NCBI GenBank assembly: GCA_914767715.1
Contig: OU612065.1
Location: forward strand, 36,024,001 to 36,088,000
Origin: Membranipora membranacea
Taxonomy: Eukaryota > Bryozoa > Gymnolaemata > Cheilostomatida > Membraniporidae
Reading direction: 5' to 3'
DNA length: 64,000 nt
The position numbers and the translations under genes were made by a program. Under the pieces are notes generated by a model. It saw only the letters and a program-made list of their open reading frames with translations. It ran no database searches and was not told the origin of the DNA. How positions within the stretch are numbered: the first letter of the stretch is position 1; every line of letters starts with the position of its first letter. Shown here in pieces: positions 1-12,893 of the stretch.

Positions 1-289
1 TTCGCTAGCTTTCCTACTGGTTATCATTTCTGGAGTATTGCCCAAAAGTGATAACAATGCAGCACCGGTCTAGCATCTTTTCCGGCATCCTCTTCTTGGC
101 ATGGGGGACAAACCTCTGATAGTACCAGCGATCCCCTACGCTAAGCTTCTCAAGGTTCGCTGCTGCCAAATTAAAATGTGGATTGACACAAAACGCAGGA
201 TTTTCCTGAATTTATCTTCTCAAAAATTGCACTTTTCGTCTTCTTTTAAGTCGCAATACACAAGCTTGCATATGCTGCCGTTTAGGAAT

Positions 290-351
290 ATTTGGGGGGG
301 GGGGTGACGAAGGGGGGGCGAAGAAGGGGGGGGGGTGCTGAGCTGACCCCC
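290..351. repeat. hypervariable G-tract and hairpin of the 5S spacer (first unit)
   Basis: The plus strand has three long G-runs split by 'tgacgaa' and 'cgaagaa', followed by 'tgctgagctgaccccc', which can fold back on the last G-run. Run lengths differ between nearly every unit and account for most of the unit length range. In type B the three runs are reduced to one run of about 12-14 G. Three or more G-runs could form quadruplexes, and slippage during replication would explain the length changes. Confidence 0.8.
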
Positions 352-440
352 AAAAATTCACTTCACGCAGCTCAATTTGATGGTAGAGCGAAGAATATAA
401 CATGTTGTTTGTTTTTAGGTTGTAAAAGTGGAAAATAATC

Positions 441-444
441 AAAA
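441..444 (-). terminator. RNA polymerase III terminator of 5S copy 1
   Basis: The minus strand reads TTTT immediately after the last base of the 5S gene, the minimal Pol III stop. Every 5S copy in the window I checked has the same run. Confidence 0.85.
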
Positions 445-562
445 GTCTACAGCACCCAGTATTCCCAGGCGGTCACCCATCCAAGTACTAACTGGGCTCG
501 ACGTTGCTTAGCTTCAGTGATCGGACGAGAACTGGCGTTTTCAACGTGATATGGCCGTAGAC
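445..562 (-). rRNA. 5S ribosomal RNA, copy 1
   Basis: On the minus strand this 118-nt gene begins GTCTACGGCCATA and ends GGGTGCTGTAGAC, with the ends pairing as the 5S helix I. The RNA is part of the large ribosomal subunit and is made by RNA polymerase III. The internal promoter is visible: box A around GAAGCTAAGCAACG and box C around TTGGATGGGTGACCGCC. A run of four T follows directly at 444-441 as the terminator. A TATA-like CATAAAA lies 25-31 bases upstream. This sequence is the consensus for the later copies. Confidence 0.98.
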
Positions 563-586
563 AATTATGGTGATTAATTTTAGCAG

Positions 587-593
587 TTTTATG
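587..593 (-). promoter_or_regulatory. TATA-like element upstream of 5S copy 1
   Basis: CATAAAA on the minus strand lies at -31 to -25 from the 5S start. The roughly 30 bp between it and the gene are the same in type A and type B units while the rest of the spacer differs, which supports a role. Many animal 5S genes use such an external element beside the internal promoter. The role here is inferred. Confidence 0.55.
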
Positions 594-1814
594 CGTGGAT
601 GCAGGAATAACTTAACAAGGGCATGCAACTCTTGTTTTTAGTTGCATGTTTATAGTCTTATTCCTAGACATTTTAACGTGTTTCTCTAGATGACAACAGA
701 ATCATACTTCTCCTTCTTCATTATATCTTTCATCTATTATAGAACATATATTTCTCTTCCATAACATTGTTAGTATGCAACTTACCTTTTTGATTTTATT
801 TGAGGAGGGACTGGTTGGTTTGGCTGCCAGGGTTCAACCCAGCTGCCGGGTTTGATGGCTCATACAAGCATCTTTTAACGGCATTGGACTTTTTGCGGAG
901 AATTTGTAGCATGCTATGAACTCTGTGGCAACAATCATCTTGACGCGACATCACGCTTAACTCCATTGTTTAACATTCTGTCGGACTAAACGCCGCACTC
1001 ACAGCGCAGGATTAAAAGCGCAAGTTATAAGCTGGCAGCAAGTAGCGGGCTCTGGTAAGTTACTCTTTGGTTTGATTGTGACAGTACCAGCAGTGATCTT
1101 AGCACTAGACTGGACTGTAGGCCAAGGGAATTACAATGTGACACTCGTGTGTGATCCATCGTACAGCCACAGATATTCTGATTTTATGAAATCTATACCT
1201 GTTTAGTTAGCAAAATCTGATGTCCGCGGCTGGATTTTGGTAATTATGTGCACAACGACACACTTAACCTAACTAGTGAACACCAGCCATTATCAGGATT
1301 ACCGCCTAAAAGTCATAATTTGTGTTGTCAATAACAATAGCCTATAATGGCTGCTGCAATTTTCCAATTTCGCTAGCTTTCCTACTGGTTATCATTTCTG
1401 GAGTATTGCCCAAAAGTGATAACAATGCAGCACCGGTCTAGCATCTTTTCCGGCATCCTCTTCTTGGCATGGGGGACAAACCTCTGATAGTACCAGCGAT
1501 CCCCTACGCTAAGCTTCTCAAGGTTCGCTGCTGCCAAATTAAAATGTGGATTGACACAAAACGCAGGATTTTCCTGAATTTATCTTCTCAAAAATTGCAC
1601 TTTTCGTCTTCTTTTTAGTCGCAATACACAAGCTTGCATATGCTGCCGTTTAGGAATATTTGGGGGGGGGGGTGAAGAAGGGGGGACGAAGAAGGGGGGG
1701 GGGGGTGCTGAGCTGACCCCCAAAAATTCACTTCACGCAGCTCAATTTGATGGTAGAGCGAAGAATATAACATGTTGTTTGTTTTTAGGTTGTAAAAGTG
1801 GAAAATAATCAAAA

Positions 1815-1932
1815 GTCTACAGCACCCAGTATTCCCAGGCGGTCACCCATCCAAGTACTAACTGGGCTCGACGTTGCTTAGCTTCAGTGATCGGACGAGA
1901 ACTGGCGTTTTCAACGTGATATGGCCGTAGAC
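1815..1932 (-). rRNA. 5S ribosomal RNA, copy 2
   Basis: Consensus sequence; 1370 bp from copy 1. Confidence 0.98.
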
Positions 1933-3185
1933 AATTATGGTGATTAATTTTAGCAGTTTTATGCGTGGATGCAGGAATAACTTAACAAGGGCATGCAACT
2001 CTTGTTTTTAGTTGCATGTTTATAGTCTTATTCCTAGACATTTTAACGTGTTTCTCTAGATGACAACAGAATCATACTTCTCCTTCTTCATTATATCTTT
2101 CATCTATTATAGAACATATATTTCTCTTCCATAACATTGTTAGTATGCAACTTACCTTTTTGATTTTATTTGAGGAGGGACTGGTTGGTTTGGCTGCCAG
2201 GGTTCAACCCAGCTGCCGGGTTTGATGGCTCATACAAGCATCTTTTAACGGCATTGGACTTTTTGCGGAGAATTTGTAGCATGCTATGAACTCTGTGGCA
2301 ACAATCATCTTGACGCGACATCACGCTTAACTCCATTGTTTAACATTCTGTCGGACTAAACGCCGCACTCACAGCGCAGGATTAAAAGCGCAAGTTATAA
2401 GCTGGCAGCAAGTAGCGGGCTCTGGTAAGTTACTCTATGGTTTGATTGTGACAGTACCAGCAGTGATCTTAGCACTAGACTGGACTGTAGGCCAAGGGAA
2501 TTACAATGTGACACTCGTGTGTGATCCATCGTACAGCCACAGATATTCTGATTTTATGAAATCTATACCTGTTTAGTTAGCAAAATCTGATGTCCGCGGC
2601 TGGATTTTGGTAATTATGTGCACAACGACACACTTAACCTAACTAGTGAACACCAGCCATTATCAGGATTACCGCCTAAAAGTCATAATTTGTGTTGTCA
2701 ATAACAATAGCCTATAATGGCTGCTGCAATTTTCCAATTTCGCTAGCTTTCCTACTGGTTATCATTTCTGGAGTATTGCCCAAAAGTGATAACAATGCAG
2801 CACCGGTCTAGCATCTTTTCCGGCATCCTCTTCTTGGCATGGGGGACAAACCTCTGATAGTACCAGCGATCCCCTACGCTAAGCTTCTCAAGGTTCGCTG
2901 CTGCCAAATTAAAATGTGGATTGACACAAATCGCAGGATTTTCCTGAATTTATCTTCTCAAAAATTGCACTTTTCGTCTTCTTTTTAGTCGCAATACACA
3001 AGCTTGCATATGCTGCCGTTTAGGAATATTTGGGGGGGGGGGGGTGAAGAAGGGGGGACGAAGAAGGGGGGGGGGGTGCTGAGCTGACCCCCAAAAATTC
3101 ACTTCACGCAGCTCAATTTGATGGTAGAGCGAAGAATATAACATGTTGTTTGTTTTTAGGTTGTAAAAGTGGAAAATAATCAAAA

Positions 3186-3303
3186 GTCTACAGCACCCAG
3201 TATTCCCAGGCGGTCACCCATCCAAGTACTAACTGGGCTCGACGTTGCTTAGCTTCAGTGATCGGACGAGAACTGGCGTTTTCAACGTGATATGGCCGTA
3301 GAC
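3186..3303 (-). rRNA. 5S ribosomal RNA, copy 3
   Basis: Consensus sequence; 1371 bp from copy 2. Confidence 0.98.
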
Positions 3304-4552
3304 AATTATGGTGATTAATTTTAGCAGTTTTATGCGTGGATGCAGGAATAACTTAACAAGGGCATGCAACTCTTGTTTTTAGTTGCATGTTTATAGTCTT
3401 ATTCCTAGACATTTTAACGTGTTTCTCTAGATGACAACAGAATCATACTTCTCCTTCTTCATTATATCTTTCATCTATTATAGAACATATATTTCTCTTC
3501 CATAACATTGTTAGTATGCAACTTACCTTTTTGATTTTATTTGAGGAGGGACTGGTTGGTTTGGCTGCCAGGGTTCAACCCAGCTGCCGGGTTTGATGGC
3601 TCATACAAGCATCTTTTAACGGCATTGGACTTTTTGCGGAGAATTTGTAGCATGCTATGAACTCTGTGGCAACAATCATCTTGACGCGACATCACGCTTA
3701 ACTCCATTGTTTAACATTCTGTCGGACTAAACGCCGCACTCACAGCGCAGGATTAAAAGCGCAAGTTATAAGCTGGCAGCAAGTAGCGGGCTCTGGTAAG
3801 TTACTCTTTGGTTTGATTGTGACAGTACCAGCAGTGATCTTAGCACTAGACTGGACTGTAGGCCAAGGGAATTACAATGTGACACTCGTGTGTGATCCAT
3901 CGTACAGCCACAGATATTCTGATTTTATGAAATCTATACCTGTTTAGTTAGCAAAATCTGATGTCCGCGGCTGGATTTTGGTAATTATGTGCACAACGAC
4001 ACACTTAACCTAACTAGTGAACACCAGCCATTATCAGGATTACCGCCTAAAAGTCATAATTTGTGTTGTCAATAACAATAGCCTATAATGGCTGCTGCAA
4101 TTTTCCAATTTCGCTAGCTTTCCTACTGGTTATCATTTCTGGAGTATTGCCCAAAAGTGATAACAATGCAGCACCGGTCTAGCATCTTTTCCGGCATCCT
4201 CTTCTTGGCATGGGGGACAAACCTCTGATAGTACCAGCGATCCCCTACGCTAAGCTTCTCAAGGTTCGCTGCTGCCAAATTAAAATGTGGATTGACACAA
4301 AACGCAGGATTTTCCTGAATTTATCTTCTCAAAAATTGCACTTTTCGTCTTCTTTTTAGTCGCAATACACAAGCTTGCATATGCTGCCGTTTAGGAATAT
4401 TTGGGGGGGGGGGGCGAAGAAGGGGGGACGAAGAAGGGGGGGGTGCTGAGCTGACCCCCAAAAATTCACTTCACGCAGCTCAATTTGATGGTAGAGCGAA
4501 GAATATAACATGTTGTTTGTTTTTAGGTTGTAAAAGTGGAAAATAATCAAAA

Positions 4553-4670
4553 GTCTACAGCACCCAGTATTCCCAGGCGGTCACCCATCCAAGTACTAAC
4601 TGGGCTCGACGTTGCTTAGCTTCAGTGATCGGACGAGAACTGGCGTTTTCAACGTGATATGGCCGTAGAC
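4553..4670 (-). rRNA. 5S ribosomal RNA, copy 4
   Basis: Consensus sequence; 1367 bp from copy 3, the shortest type A period, owing to a shorter G-tract. Confidence 0.98.
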
Positions 4671-5922
4671 AATTATGGTGATTAATTTTAGCAGTTTTAT
4701 GCGTGGATGCAGGAATAACTTAACAAGGGCATGCAACTCTTGTTTTTAGTTGCATGTTTATAGTCTTATTCCTAGACATTTTAACGTGTTTCTCTAGATG
4801 ACAACAGAATCATACTTCTCCTTCTTCATTATATCTTTCATCTATTATAGAACATATATTTCTCTTCCATAACATTGTTAGTATGCAACTTACCTTTTTG
4901 ATTTTATTTGAGGAGGGACTGGTTGGTTTGGCTGCCAGGGTTCAACCCAGCTGCCGGGTTTGATGGCTCATACAAGCATCTTTTAACGGCATTGGACTTT
5001 TTGCGGAGAATTTGTAGCATGCTATGAACTCTGTGGCAACAATCATCTTGACGCGACATCACGCTTAACTCCATTGTTTAACATTCTGTCGGACTAAACG
5101 CCGCACTCACAGCGCAGGATTAAAAGCGCAAGTTATAAGCTGGCAGCAAGTAGCGGGCTCTGGTAAGTTACTCTTTGGTTTGATTGTGACAGTACCAGCA
5201 GTGATCTTAGCACTAGACTGGACTGTAGGCCAAGGGAATTACAATGTGACACTCGTGTGTGATCCATCGTACAGCCACAGATATTCTGATTTTATGAAAT
5301 CTATACCTGTTTAGTTAGCAAAATCTGATGTCCGCGGCTGGATTTTGGTAATTATGTGCACAACGACACACTTAACCTAACTAGTGAACACCAGCCATTA
5401 TCAGGATTACCGCCTAAAAGTCATAATTTGTGTTGTCAATAACAATAGCCTATAATGGCTGCTGCAATTTTCCAATTTCGCTAGCTTTCCTACTGGTTAT
5501 CATTTCTGGAGTATTGCCCAAAAGTGATAACAATGCAGCACCGGTCTAGCATCTTTTCCGGCATCCTCTTCTTGGCATGGGGGACAAACCTCTGATAGTA
5601 CCAGCGATCCCCTACGCTAAGCTTCTCAAGGTTCGCTGCTGCCAAATTAAAATGTGGATTGACACAAAACGCAGGATTTTCCTGAATTTATCTTCTCAAA
5701 AATTGCACTTTTCGTCTTCTTTTTAGTCGCAATACACAAGCTTGCATATGCTGCCGTTTAGGAATATTTGGGGGGGAGGGGGTGAAGAAGGGGGGACGAA
5801 GAAGGGGGGGGGGTGCTGAGCTGACCCCCAAAAATTCACTTCACGCAGCTCAATTTGATGGTAGAGCGAAGAATATAACATGTTGTTTGTTTTTAGGTTG
5901 TAAAAGTGGAAAATAATCAAAA

Positions 5923-6040
5923 GTCTACAGCACCCAGTATTCCCAGGCGGTCACCCATCCAAGTACTAACTGGGCTCGACGTTGCTTAGCTTCAGTGATC
6001 GGACGAGAACTGGCGTTTTCAACGTGATATGGCCGTAGAC
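5923..6040 (-). rRNA. 5S ribosomal RNA, copy 5
   Basis: Consensus sequence. From this unit on, most units carry an A inside the first G-run ('gggggggaggggg'). Confidence 0.98.
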
Positions 6041-7293
6041 AATTATGGTGATTAATTTTAGCAGTTTTATGCGTGGATGCAGGAATAACTTAACAAGGGC
6101 ATGCAACTCTTGTTTTTAGTTGCATGTTTATAGTCTTATTCCTAGACATTTTAACGTGTTTCTCTAGATGACAACAGAATCATACTTCTCCTTCTTCATT
6201 ATATCTTTCATCTATTATAGAACATATATTTCTCTTCCATAACATTGTTAGTATGCAACTTACCTTTTTGATTTTATTTGAGGAGGGACTGGTTGGTTTG
6301 GCTGCCAGGGTTCAACCCAGCTGCCGGGTTTGATGGCTCATACAAGCATCTTTTAACGGCATTGGACTTTTTGCGGAGAATTTGTAGCATGCTATGAACT
6401 CTGTGGCAACAATCATCTTGACGCGACATCACGCTTAACTCCATTGTTTAACATTCTGTCGGACTAAACGCCGCACTCACAGCGCAGGATTAAAAGCGCA
6501 AGTTATAAGCTGGCAGCAAGTAGCGGGCTCTGGTAAGTTACTCTTTGGTTTGATTGTGACAGTACCAGCAGTGATCTTAGCACTAGACTGGACTGTAGGC
6601 CAAGGGAATTACAATGTGACACTCGTGTGTGATCCATCGTACAGCCACAGATATTCTGATTTTATGAAATCTATACCTGTTTAGTTAGCAAAATCTGATG
6701 TCCGCGGCTGGATTTTGGTAATTATGTGCACAACGACACACTTAACCTAACTAGTGAACACCAGCCATTATCAGGATTACCGCCTAAAAGTCATAATTTG
6801 TGTTGTCAATAACAATAGCCTATAATGGCTGCTGCAATTTTCCAATTTCGCTAGCTTTCCTACTGGTTATCATTTCTGGAGTATTGCCCAAAAGTGATAA
6901 CAATGCAGCACCGGTCTAGCATCTTTTCCGGCATCCTCTTCTTGGCATGGGGGACAAACCTCTGATAGTACCAGCGATCCCCTACGCTAAGCTTCTCAAG
7001 GTTCGCTGCTGCCAAATTAAAATGTGGATTGACACAAAACGCAGGATTTTCCTGAATTTATCTTCTCAAAAATTGCACTTTTCGTCTTCTTTTTAGTCGC
7101 AATACACAAGCTTGCATATGCTGCCGTTTAGGAATATTTGGGGGGGAGGGGGTGAAGAAGGGGGGACGAAGAAGGGGGGGGGGGTGCTGAGCTGACCCCC
7201 AAAAATTCACTTCACGCAGCTCAATTTGATGGTAGAGCGAAGAATATAACATGTTGTTTGTTTTTAGGTTGTAAAAGTGGAAAATAATCAAAA

Positions 7294-7411
7294 GTCTACA
7301 GCACCCAGTATTCCCAGGCGGTCACCCATCCAAGTACTAACTGGGCTCGACGTTGCTTAGCTTCAGTGATCGGACGAGAACTGGCGTTTTCAACGTGATA
7401 TGGCCGTAGAC
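7294..7411 (-). rRNA. 5S ribosomal RNA, copy 6
   Basis: Consensus sequence; 1371 bp from copy 5. Confidence 0.98.
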
Positions 7412-8665
7412 AATTATGGTGATTAATTTTAGCAGTTTTATGCGTGGATGCAGGAATAACTTAACAAGGGCATGCAACTCTTGTTTTTAGTTGCATGTTT
7501 ATAGTCTTATTCCTAGACATTTTAACGTGTTTCTCTAGATGACAACAGAATCATACTTCTCCTTCTTCATTATATCTTTCATCTATTATAGAACATATAT
7601 TTCTCTTCCATAACATTGTTAGTATGCAACTTACCTTTTTGATTTTATTTGAGGAGGGACTGGTTGGTTTGGCTGCCAGGGTTCAACCCAGCTGCCGGGT
7701 TTGATGGCTCATACAAGCATCTTTTAACGGCATTGGACTTTTTGCGGAGAATTTGTAGCATGCTATGAACTCTGTGGCAACAATCATCTTGACGCGACAT
7801 CACGCTTAACTCCATTGTTTAACATTCTGTCGGACTAAACGCCGCACTCACAGCGCAGGATTAAAAGCGCAAGTTATAAGCTGGCAGCAAGTAGCGGGCT
7901 CTGGTAAGTTACTCTTTGGTTTGATTGTGACAGTACCAGCAGTGATCTTAGCACTAGACTGGACTGTAGGCCAAGGGAATTACAATGTGACACTCGTGTG
8001 TGATCCATCGTACAGCCACAGATATTCTGATTTTATGAAATCTATACCTGTTTAGTTAGCAAAATCTGATGTCCGCGGCTGGATTTTGGTAATTATGTGC
8101 ACAACGACACACTTAACCTAACTAGTGAACACCAGCCATTATCAGGATTACCGCCTAAAAGTCATAATTTGTGTTGTCAATAACAATAGCCTATAATGGC
8201 TGCTGCAATTTTCCAATTTCGCTAGCTTTCCTACTGGTTATCATTTCTGGAGTATTGCCCAAAAGTGATAACAATGCAGCACCGGTCTAGCATCTTTTCC
8301 GGCATCCTCTTCTTGGCATGGGGGACAAACCTCTGATAGTACCAGCGATCCCCTACGCTAAGCTTCTCAAGGTTCGCTGCTGCCAAATTAAAATGTGGAT
8401 TGACACAAAACGCAGGATTTTCCTGAATTTATCTTCTCAAAAATTGCACTTTTCGTCTTCTTTTTAGTCGCAATACACAAGCTTGCATATGCTGCCGTTT
8501 AGGAATATTTGGGGGGGAGGGGGTGAAGAAGGGGGGACGAAGAAGGGGGGGGGGGGTGCTGAGCTGACCCCCAAAAATTCACTTCACGCAGCTCAATTTG
8601 ATGGTAGAGCGAAGAATATAACATGTTGTTTGTTTTTAGGTTGTAAAAGTGGAAAATAATCAAAA

Positions 8666-8783
8666 GTCTACAGCACCCAGTATTCCCAGGCGGTCACCCA
8701 TCCAAGTACTAACTGGGCTCGACGTTGCTTAGCTTCAGTGATCGGACGAGAACTGGCGTTTTCAACGTGATATGGCCGTAGAC
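8666..8783 (-). rRNA. 5S ribosomal RNA, copy 7
   Basis: Consensus sequence; 1372 bp from copy 6. Confidence 0.98.
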
Positions 8784-10037
8784 AATTATGGTGATTAATT
8801 TTAGCAGTTTTATGCGTGGATGCAGGAATAACTTAACAAGGGCATGCAACTCTTGTTTTTAGTTGCATGTTTATAGTCTTATTCCTAGACATTTTAACGT
8901 GTTTCTCTAGATGACAACAGAATCATACTTCTCCTTCTTCATTATATCTTTCATCTATTATAGAACATATATTTCTCTTCCATAACATTGTTAGTATGCA
9001 ACTTACCTTTTTGATTTTATTTGAGGAGGGACTGGTTGGTTTGGCTGCCAGGGTTCAACCCAGCTGCCGGGTTTGATGGCTCATACAAGCATCTTTTAAC
9101 GGCATTGGACTTTTTGCGGAGAATTTGTAGCATGCTATGAACTCTGTGGCAACAATCATCTTGACGCGACATCACGCTTAACTCCATTGTTTAACATTCT
9201 GTCGGACTAAACGCCGCACTCACAGCGCAGGATTAAAAGCGCAAGTTATAAGCTGGCAGCAAGTAGCGGGCTCTGGTAAGTTACTCTTTGGTTTGATTGT
9301 GACAGTACCAGCAGTGATCTTAGCACTAGACTGGACTGTAGGCCAAGGGAATTACAATGTGACACTCGTGTGTGATCCATCGTACAGCCACAGATATTCT
9401 GATTTTATGAAATCTATACCTGTTTAGTTAGCAAAATCTGATGTCCGCGGCTGGATTTTGGTAATTATGTGCACAACGACACACTTAACCTAACTAGTGA
9501 ACACCAGCCATTATCAGGATTACCGCCTAAAAGTCATAATTTGTGTTGTCAATAACAATAGCCTATAATGGCTGCTGCAATTTTCCAATTTCGCTAGCTT
9601 TCCTACTGGTTATCATTTCTGGAGTATTGCCCAAAAGTGATAACAATGCAGCACCGGTCTAGCATCTTTTCCGGCATCCTCTTCTTGGCATGGGGGACAA
9701 ACCTCTGATAGTACCAGCGATCCCCTACGCTAAGCTTCTCAAGGTTCGCTGCTGCCAAATTAAAATGTGGATTGACACAAAACGCAGGATTTTCCTGAAT
9801 TTATCTTCTCAAAAATTGCACTTTTCGTCTTCTTTTTAGTCGCAATACACAAGCTTGCATATGCTGCCGTTTAGGAATATTTGGGGGGGAGGGGGTGAAG
9901 AAGGGGGGACGAAGAAGGGGGGGGGGGGTGCTGAGCTGACCCCCAAAAATTCACTTCACGCAGCTCAATTTGATGGTAGAGCGAAGAATATAACATGTTG
10001 TTTGTTTTTAGGTTGTAAAAGTGGAAAATAATCAAAA

Positions 10038-10155
10038 GTCTACAGCACCCAGTATTCCCAGGCGGTCACCCATCCAAGTACTAACTGGGCTCGACGTTGC
10101 TTAGCTTCAGTGATCGGACGAGAACTGGCGTTTTCAACGTGATATGGCCGTAGAC
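10038..10155 (-). rRNA. 5S ribosomal RNA, copy 8
   Basis: Consensus sequence; 1372 bp from copy 7. Confidence 0.98.
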
Positions 10156-11407
10156 AATTATGGTGATTAATTTTAGCAGTTTTATGCGTGGATGCAGGAA
10201 TAACTTAACAAGGGCATGCAACTCTTGTTTTTAGTTGCATGTTTATAGTCTTATTCCTAGACATTTTAACGTGTTTCTCTAGATGACAACAGAATCATAC
10301 TTCTCCTTCTTCATTATATCTTTCATCTATTATAGAACATATATTTCTCTTCCATAACATTGTTAGTATGCAACTTACCTTTTTGATTTTATTTGAGGAG
10401 GGACTGGTTGGTTTGGCTGCCAGGGTTCAACCCAGCTGCCGGGTTTGATGGCTCATACAAGCATCTTTTAACGGCATTGGACTTTTTGCGGAGAATTTGT
10501 AGCATGCTATGAACTCTGTGGCAACAATCATCTTGACGCGACATCACGCTTAACTCCATTGTTTAACATTCTGTCGGACTAAACGCCGCACTCACAGCGC
10601 AGGATTAAAAGCGCAAGTTATAAGCTGGCAGCAAGTAGCGGGCTCTGGTAAGTTACTCTTTGGTTTGATTGTGACAGTACCAGCAGTGATCTTAGCACTA
10701 GACTGGACTGTAGGCCAAGGGAATTACAATGTGACACTCGTGTGTGATCCATCGTACAGCCACAGATATTCTGATTTTATGAAATCTATACCTGTTTAGT
10801 TAGCAAAATCTGATGTCCGCGGCTGGATTTTGGTAATTATGTGCACAACGACACACTTAACCTAACTAGTGAACACCAGCCATTATCAGGATTACCGCCT
10901 AAAAGTCATAATTTGTGTTGTCAATAACAATAGCCTATAATGGCTGCTGCAATTTTCCAATTTCGCTAGCTTTCCTACTGGTTATCATTTCTGGAGTATT
11001 GCCCAAAAGTGATAACAATGCAGCACCGGTCTAGCATCTTTTCCGGCATCCTCTTCTTGGCATGGGGGACAAACCTCTGATAGTACCAGCGATCCCCTAC
11101 GCTAAGCTTCTCAAGGTTCGCTGCTGCCAAATTAAAATGTGGATTGACACAAAACGCAGGATTTTCCTGAATTTATCTTCTCAAAAATTGCACTTTTCAT
11201 CTTCTTTTTAGTCGCAATACACAAGCTTGCATATGCTGCCGTTTAGGAATATTTGGGGGGGAGGGGGTGAAGAAGGGGGGACGAAGAAGGGGGGGGGGTG
11301 CTGAGCTGACCCCCAAAAATTCACTTCACGCAGCTCAATTTGATGGTAGAGCGAAGAATATAACATGTTGTTTGTTTTTAGGTTGTAAAAGTGGAAAATA
11401 ATCAAAA

Positions 11408-11525
11408 GTCTACAGCACCCAGTATTCCCAGGCGGTCACCCATCCAAGTACTAACTGGGCTCGACGTTGCTTAGCTTCAGTGATCGGACGAGAACTGGCG
11501 TTTTCAACGTGATATGGCCGTAGAC
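11408..11525 (-). rRNA. 5S ribosomal RNA, copy 9
   Basis: Consensus sequence; 1370 bp from copy 8. Confidence 0.98.
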
Positions 11526-12775
11526 AATTATGGTGATTAATTTTAGCAGTTTTATGCGTGGATGCAGGAATAACTTAACAAGGGCATGCAACTCTTGTTT
11601 TTAGTTGCATGTTTATAGTCTTATTCCTAGACATTTTAACGTGTTTCTCTAGATGACAACAGAATCATACTTCTCCTTCTTCATTATATCTTTCATCTAT
11701 TATAGAACATATATTTCTCTTCCATAACATTGTTAGTATGCAACTTACCTTTTTGATTTTATTTGAGGAGGGACTGGTTGGTTTGGCTGCCAGGGTTCAA
11801 CCCAGCTGCCGGGTTTGATGGCTCATACAAGCATCTTTTAACGGCATTGGACTTTTTGCGGAGAATTTGTAGCATGCTATGAACTCTGTGGCAACAATCA
11901 TCTTGACGCGACATCACGCTTAACTCCATTGTTTAACATTCTGTCGGACTAAACGCCGCACTCACAGCGCAGGATTAAAAGCGCAAGTTATAAGCTGGCA
12001 GCAAGTAGCGGGCTCTGGTAAGTTACTCTATGGTTTGATTGTGACAGTACCAGCAGTGATCTTAGCACTAGACTGGACTGTAGGCCAAGGGAATTACAAT
12101 GTGACACTCGTGTGTGATCCATCGTACAGCCACAGATATTCTGATTTTATGAAATCTATACCTGTTTAGTTAGCAAAATCTGATGTCCGCGGCTGGATTT
12201 TGGTAATTATGTGCACAACGACACACTTAACCTAACTAGTGAACACCAGCCATTATCAGGATTACCGCCTAAAAGTCATAATTTGTGTTGTCAATAACAA
12301 TAGCCTATAATGGCTGCTGCAATTTTCCAATTTCGCTAGCTTTCCTACTGGTTATCATTTCTGGAGTATTGCCCAAAAGTGATAACAATGCAGCACCGGT
12401 CTAGCATCTTTTCCGGCATCCTCTTCTTGGCATGGGGGACAAACCTCTGATAGTACCAGCGATCCCCTACGCTAAGCTTCTCAAGGTTCGCTGCTGCCAA
12501 ATTAAAATGTGGATTGACACAAAACGCAGGATTTTCCTGAATTTATCTTCTCAAAAATTGCACTTTTCGTCTTCTTTTTAGTCGCAATACACAAGCTTGC
12601 ATATGCTGCCGTTTAGGAATATTTGGGGGGGGGGGTGAAGAAGGGGGGACGAAGAAGGGGGGGGGGTGCTGAGCTGACCCCCAAAAATTCACTTCACGCA
12701 GCTCAATTTGATGGTAGAGCGAAGAATATAACATGTTGTTTGTTTTTAGGTTGTAAAAGTGGAAAATAATCAAAA

Positions 12776-12893
12776 GTCTACAGCACCCAGTATTCCCAGG
12801 CGGTCACCCATCCAAGTACTAACTGGGCTCGACGTTGCTTAGCTTCAGTGATCGGACGAGAACTGGCGTTTTCAACGTGATATGGCCGTAGAC
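12776..12893 (-). rRNA. 5S ribosomal RNA, copy 10
   Basis: Consensus sequence. The spacer to its right is the one broken by the LINE, so the next 5S gene lies 6728 bp away: 1370 plus the 5347-bp element and an 11-bp duplication. Confidence 0.98.

Noticed and set aside
775-800. 'gcaacttacct' on the plus strand as a U1 snRNA 5' end
   Set aside because: Only the splice-site-pairing bases match; none of the U1 stems or its Sm region follow. On the other strand it reads as a donor-like AAGGTAAGT without a convincing leader RNA behind it.
820-870. tRNA-like look of 'gccagggttcaacccagctgccggg'
   Set aside because: It resembles a T-arm, but there is no A box at the right distance and no cloverleaf.
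1615-1812. Recurrent minus-strand frame of about 65-77 codons in each type A unit, just 3' of the 5S gene
   Set aside because: It repeats only because the spacer repeats. Its C-terminus changes frame with every change in G-run length, and it has no match to a known domain.
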